Assembly: GCA_012961745.1 (NCBI GenBank)
Contig: DTYT01000342.1
Coordinates: 1-5,805 of the forward strand
Length of the DNA stretch: 5,805 bases
Source: Kiritimatiellia bacterium
Lineage (GTDB): Bacteria > Verrucomicrobiota > Kiritimatiellia > B70-G9
Direction: 5' to 3'
The translations under genes and the position numbers were made by a program. This document shows, in pieces, positions 5,437 through 5,805 of this stretch. The notes under the pieces are model-generated. The model searched no databases. It was not told the origin of the DNA and worked only from the letters and a program-made list of their open reading frames with translations. Position 1 is the stretch's first letter. Each line of letters starts with the position of its first letter.

Positions 5437-5805
5437 GCCGAGGAACAGTTTCCTGACAGGTGACGCCCGGCAGAGCGCGGGGACCGGGGGGCGTGTATAC
5501 CGCGTCAGCGAACTGCTGGGCGAACTGAAGCGGCTGGTACAGGAGGGGGTCGGTTATGCCTGGGTGGAAGGCGAAGTATCGGATTTCCGGCGGCCCACTT
5601 CGGGTCACATCTATTTTGTGTTGAAGGATGAGAGAGCGCGGCTGCACGCGGCATACTTCCGCGGGCGCCAGCAGGAGGGGGTCAGCGTGCGGGACGGCGA
5701 TCTGGTCCGGGTGTTCGGGCTGGTCAGTGTGTACGAAGCCCGCAGTGAAGTTCAGATAGTCGTAGAGCAGGTCGTGCCCCAAGGAAGAGGGGTGCTGCTG
5801 GAGAG
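5423..5805 (+). CDS. xseA: Exodeoxyribonuclease VII large subunit, N-terminal part (3' end outside window)
   Basis: About 127 codons of XseA are present. Together with XseB it degrades single-stranded DNA to acid-soluble oligonucleotides. The visible part is the N-terminal OB-fold nucleic-acid-binding domain: 'RVYRVSELLGELKRLV', 'AWVEGEVSDFRRPTSGHIYF', 'VLKDERARLHAAYFRG', 'VRDGDLVRVFGLVSVYEARSE' and 'VVPQGRGVLLE', all strong family blocks. The catalytic domain lies beyond the window. The start is uncertain: ATG 5423 overlaps ymdB by 14 bases but has GAGG (5419-5422) touching it, whereas GTG 5429 has the same GAGG at a good six-base spacing and overlaps ymdB by 8 bases. Either gives a tail of roughly 22-24 residues before the first conserved strand. 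The overlap suggests translational coupling to ymdB. Confidence 0.94.
   Translation, partial: MGVLEPRNSFLTGDARQSAGTGGRVYRVSELLGELKRLVQEGVGYAWVEGEVSDFRRPTSGHIYFVLKDERARLHAAYFRGRQQEGVSVRDGDLVRVFGLVSVYEARSEVQIVVEQVVPQGRGVLLE

Noticed and set aside
1..5805. Defence system, CRISPR array, mobile element or new enzyme cluster
   Set aside because: All clear genes belong to known housekeeping families, and no direct repeats, terminal inverted repeats, transposase or integrase were seen on either strand.

Overview
The window is high-G+C bacterial DNA, densely packed with genes all read on the + strand. RNase Y followed by YmdB, a PheT end and a RarA gene with a 6S-like RNA just upstream point to a Firmicute (Bacillota). 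The high G+C suggests a Clostridia/Moorella/Desulfotomaculum-type lineage. That placement is inference from gene content and order; no species is recognised.

Layout, left to right. (1) The 3' end of pheT (phenylalanyl-tRNA synthetase beta chain, ferredoxin-fold anticodon-binding domain) ends at 575. (2) A 242-base gap without a convincing gene follows; it holds a strong G+C-rich hairpin (764-799) that may end the pheT transcript. (3) A structured RNA of about 184 bases (818-1001) folds by eye into the 6S RNA plan: long basal stem, large central bubble with a small hairpin on its 3' side, and an apical stem. (4) rarA, the AAA+ replication-associated recombination ATPase, starts 17 bases after that RNA. 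(5) The 5-formyltetrahydrofolate cyclo-ligase gene overlaps the end of rarA by 77 bases. (6) rny (RNase Y) follows after 15 bases, (7) ymdB (metallophosphoesterase, TIGR00282 family) after 25 bases, and (8) the start of xseA (exonuclease VII large subunit) overlaps ymdB and runs off the window.

From rarA to xseA the spacing (overlaps of 77 and about 14 bases, gaps of 15 and 25) suggests one operon covering replication repair, folate one-carbon metabolism, mRNA decay and DNA degradation. RNase Y and YmdB are a known functional pair in Firmicutes. The other genes look like conserved housekeeping neighbours rather than one pathway.

No mobile element, CRISPR array, defence system or clearly new protein system is visible. 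The most interesting points are the unannotated 6S-like RNA with a competing hairpin at the rarA start, its proximity to the cyclo-ligase gene (which echoes ssrS-ygfA of proteobacteria), the overprinted tail of RarA, and an Asn-to-Asp change at a metal-site position of YmdB.
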